From NCBI GenBank assembly GCA_963920665.1, contig OY987265.1, positions 26,355,001-26,419,000 of the forward strand: a stretch of DNA of 64,000 nt, in the 5' to 3' direction. Below, piece by piece: positions 63,125 through 64,000 of the stretch; within the stretch, counting starts at the first letter, position 1; the number at the start of each line of letters is the position of its first letter. The notes under the pieces were generated by a model. It saw nothing but the letters and a program-made list of their open reading frames with translations. It ran no database searches and was not told the DNA's origin. The position numbers and the translations under genes are program-made. This stretch comes from Straminergon stramineum. Lineage: Eukaryota; Streptophyta; Bryopsida; Hypnales; Calliergonaceae.

Positions 63125-63910
63125 CATGCGGGTGTGGGCGACCTCGGGTGAGGGCAACCACGGCTGTAGGCAATTATAGATAGGGCGACTTCGGGTTCAC
63201 GCTGCTAAGCGACCACGGGTCGGAAGTACTTGGCGACTTGTGAGGCAAAGACATGAAGAAGAGCCTAAAGAGAGTAATGCCTCACAAATACCCGCAAGCG
63301 CCCCAATAGACCCGTAGTTGCCTCCCAAGGGACCCGCACGCGCCTCAAAAGACCTGCAGTCGCCCTCTAGAGGACCCGCAGTCGCCCTCTCCAAGACCTG
63401 TAGTCGCCCTCCAAAGGACCCGCAGTCGCCCTGCCCAGAACCCGCAGTCGCCCTCTCCAAGACCGACAATCGCCCTCTCCAAGACCGATAGTTGCCCTCC
63501 AGAGGACCTACATGCGCCCTTAGACCCGAAGTCGCCCTGTCCAGGACCTACAATTGCCCCAGGACCCGTAGTCGCCCTGTCCAGGACCTACAATCACCCC
63601 ATGACCCGCAATCGCCCTGTCTAGGACCTGCAGTCGCCCCAGCACCCGCACTCGCCTTGTTCAGGACCTGCAGTCGCCCCAAGACTCACAGTCGCCCTGT
63701 CCAGGACCTGCAATCACCCCAGGACCCGCAGTTGCCCTGTCTAGGACCTGCAGTCGCCCTGTTTAGGACCTGCTGTCGCCTTGTCCAGGACCCGCAGTCG
63801 CCCCTAGACCCATAGTCGCCTTGTCCAAGACAAGTAATTGCCCGTGGACCCGCAGTCACCCTACCAGACCCGAGGTCGCCCCCCACCCGTAGTCGCCCTC
63901 CATTCCACCA
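63125..63910. repeat. GC-rich minisatellite with inverted leading segment
   Basis: From about 63290 to 63910 there are some 30 diverged copies of an 18-22 bp unit, consensus GGACCCGCAGTCGCCCTGTCC. In the right half it often alternates with GGACCTGCAGTCGCCCCA, giving a ~40-bp higher-order period. From about 63125 to 63240 the same core appears in reverse orientation (GGGCGACTTCGGGTTC). Open frames here (for example 63492-63815) are only repeat translations. Confidence 0.88.
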
Positions 63911-64000
63911 AATTAGGCTCAAGAACAATAAGACTTGAACTCACCCTCACCCATAGTCGCCCCCCAATTCACCAAATTGGGCTCAACAACAACAAGACTC
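63895..64000 (+). repeat. ~55-60 bp repeat continuing past the window edge
   Basis: Two copies of a unit with CACCAAATTNGGCTCAANAAC and AATAAGACT/AACAAGACT follow the minisatellite. The second copy is cut by the window end. Confidence 0.7.

Noticed and set aside
63197..63928. Repetitive frames such as the 107-codon Pro/Arg/Ser-rich one
   Set aside because: They are translations of the minisatellite; the codon pattern follows the repeat unit.

Overview
This window is nuclear DNA from a streptophyte, almost certainly a land plant. The evidence is spliced genes with GT-AG introns, a plant-type CPYC glutaredoxin, a plastid-type kynurenine/aromatic aminotransferase, a plant Enhancer-of-polycomb-like gene, a subfamily XI LRR receptor kinase relic, and Ty1/Copia and Ty3/Gypsy retrotransposons. 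The short introns and compact genes in AT-rich, transposon-filled DNA lean towards a seed-free plant such as a bryophyte. I cannot name the species. I see no tRNA or rRNA genes and no CRISPR.

Layout. 1-1739 (+): last three exons of an Enhancer-of-polycomb-like gene. 2171-6361: three terminal-inverted-repeat (TIR) elements end to end, separated only by shared TTAA sites. 6800-8901 (-): four-exon glutaredoxin, with repeats in intron 1 that duplicate its own splice-donor region. 9155-9430 (+): a divergent hypothetical exon. 9473-15826: more TTAA-flanked TIR elements, a foldback element and a nested 1.13-kb solo LTR. 16.5-17.8 kb: weak minus-strand exon candidates. 19075-19644: another TIR element. 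21428-22005: four tandem copies of a ~145-bp unit, followed by the aminotransferase (22271-24537, +). 27932-30444 (-): 5' part of a nuclear protein with PIP-like, SIM and CxxC motifs.

31732-37317 is a very young Copia element. Its LTRs are identical, its target-site duplication is perfect, and its primer site pairs with the anticodon arm of initiator tRNA-Met. It is closed by only two in-frame TAG codons. 38576-42378 (-) is an LRR receptor kinase pseudogene. 42-51 kb is mostly AT-rich spacer, with a perfect 43-bp inverted repeat (46560/48116), a cryptic ATTG-rich array and another TIR element (48469-49384). 53241-54368 (-) is a retroelement-associated ORF. 54876-61130 is a decayed Ty3/Gypsy element. 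61.2 kb and 63.1-64.0 kb hold GC-rich minisatellites.

The genes do not form a pathway or operon; they are islands in transposon DNA. Two themes run through the window. One is a family of TTAA-flanked, CCC-ended, non-autonomous TIR elements with a piggyBac-like end signature. The other is decay of coding relics largely by C:G to T:A transitions, many of them TGG (Trp) to TAG/TGA.
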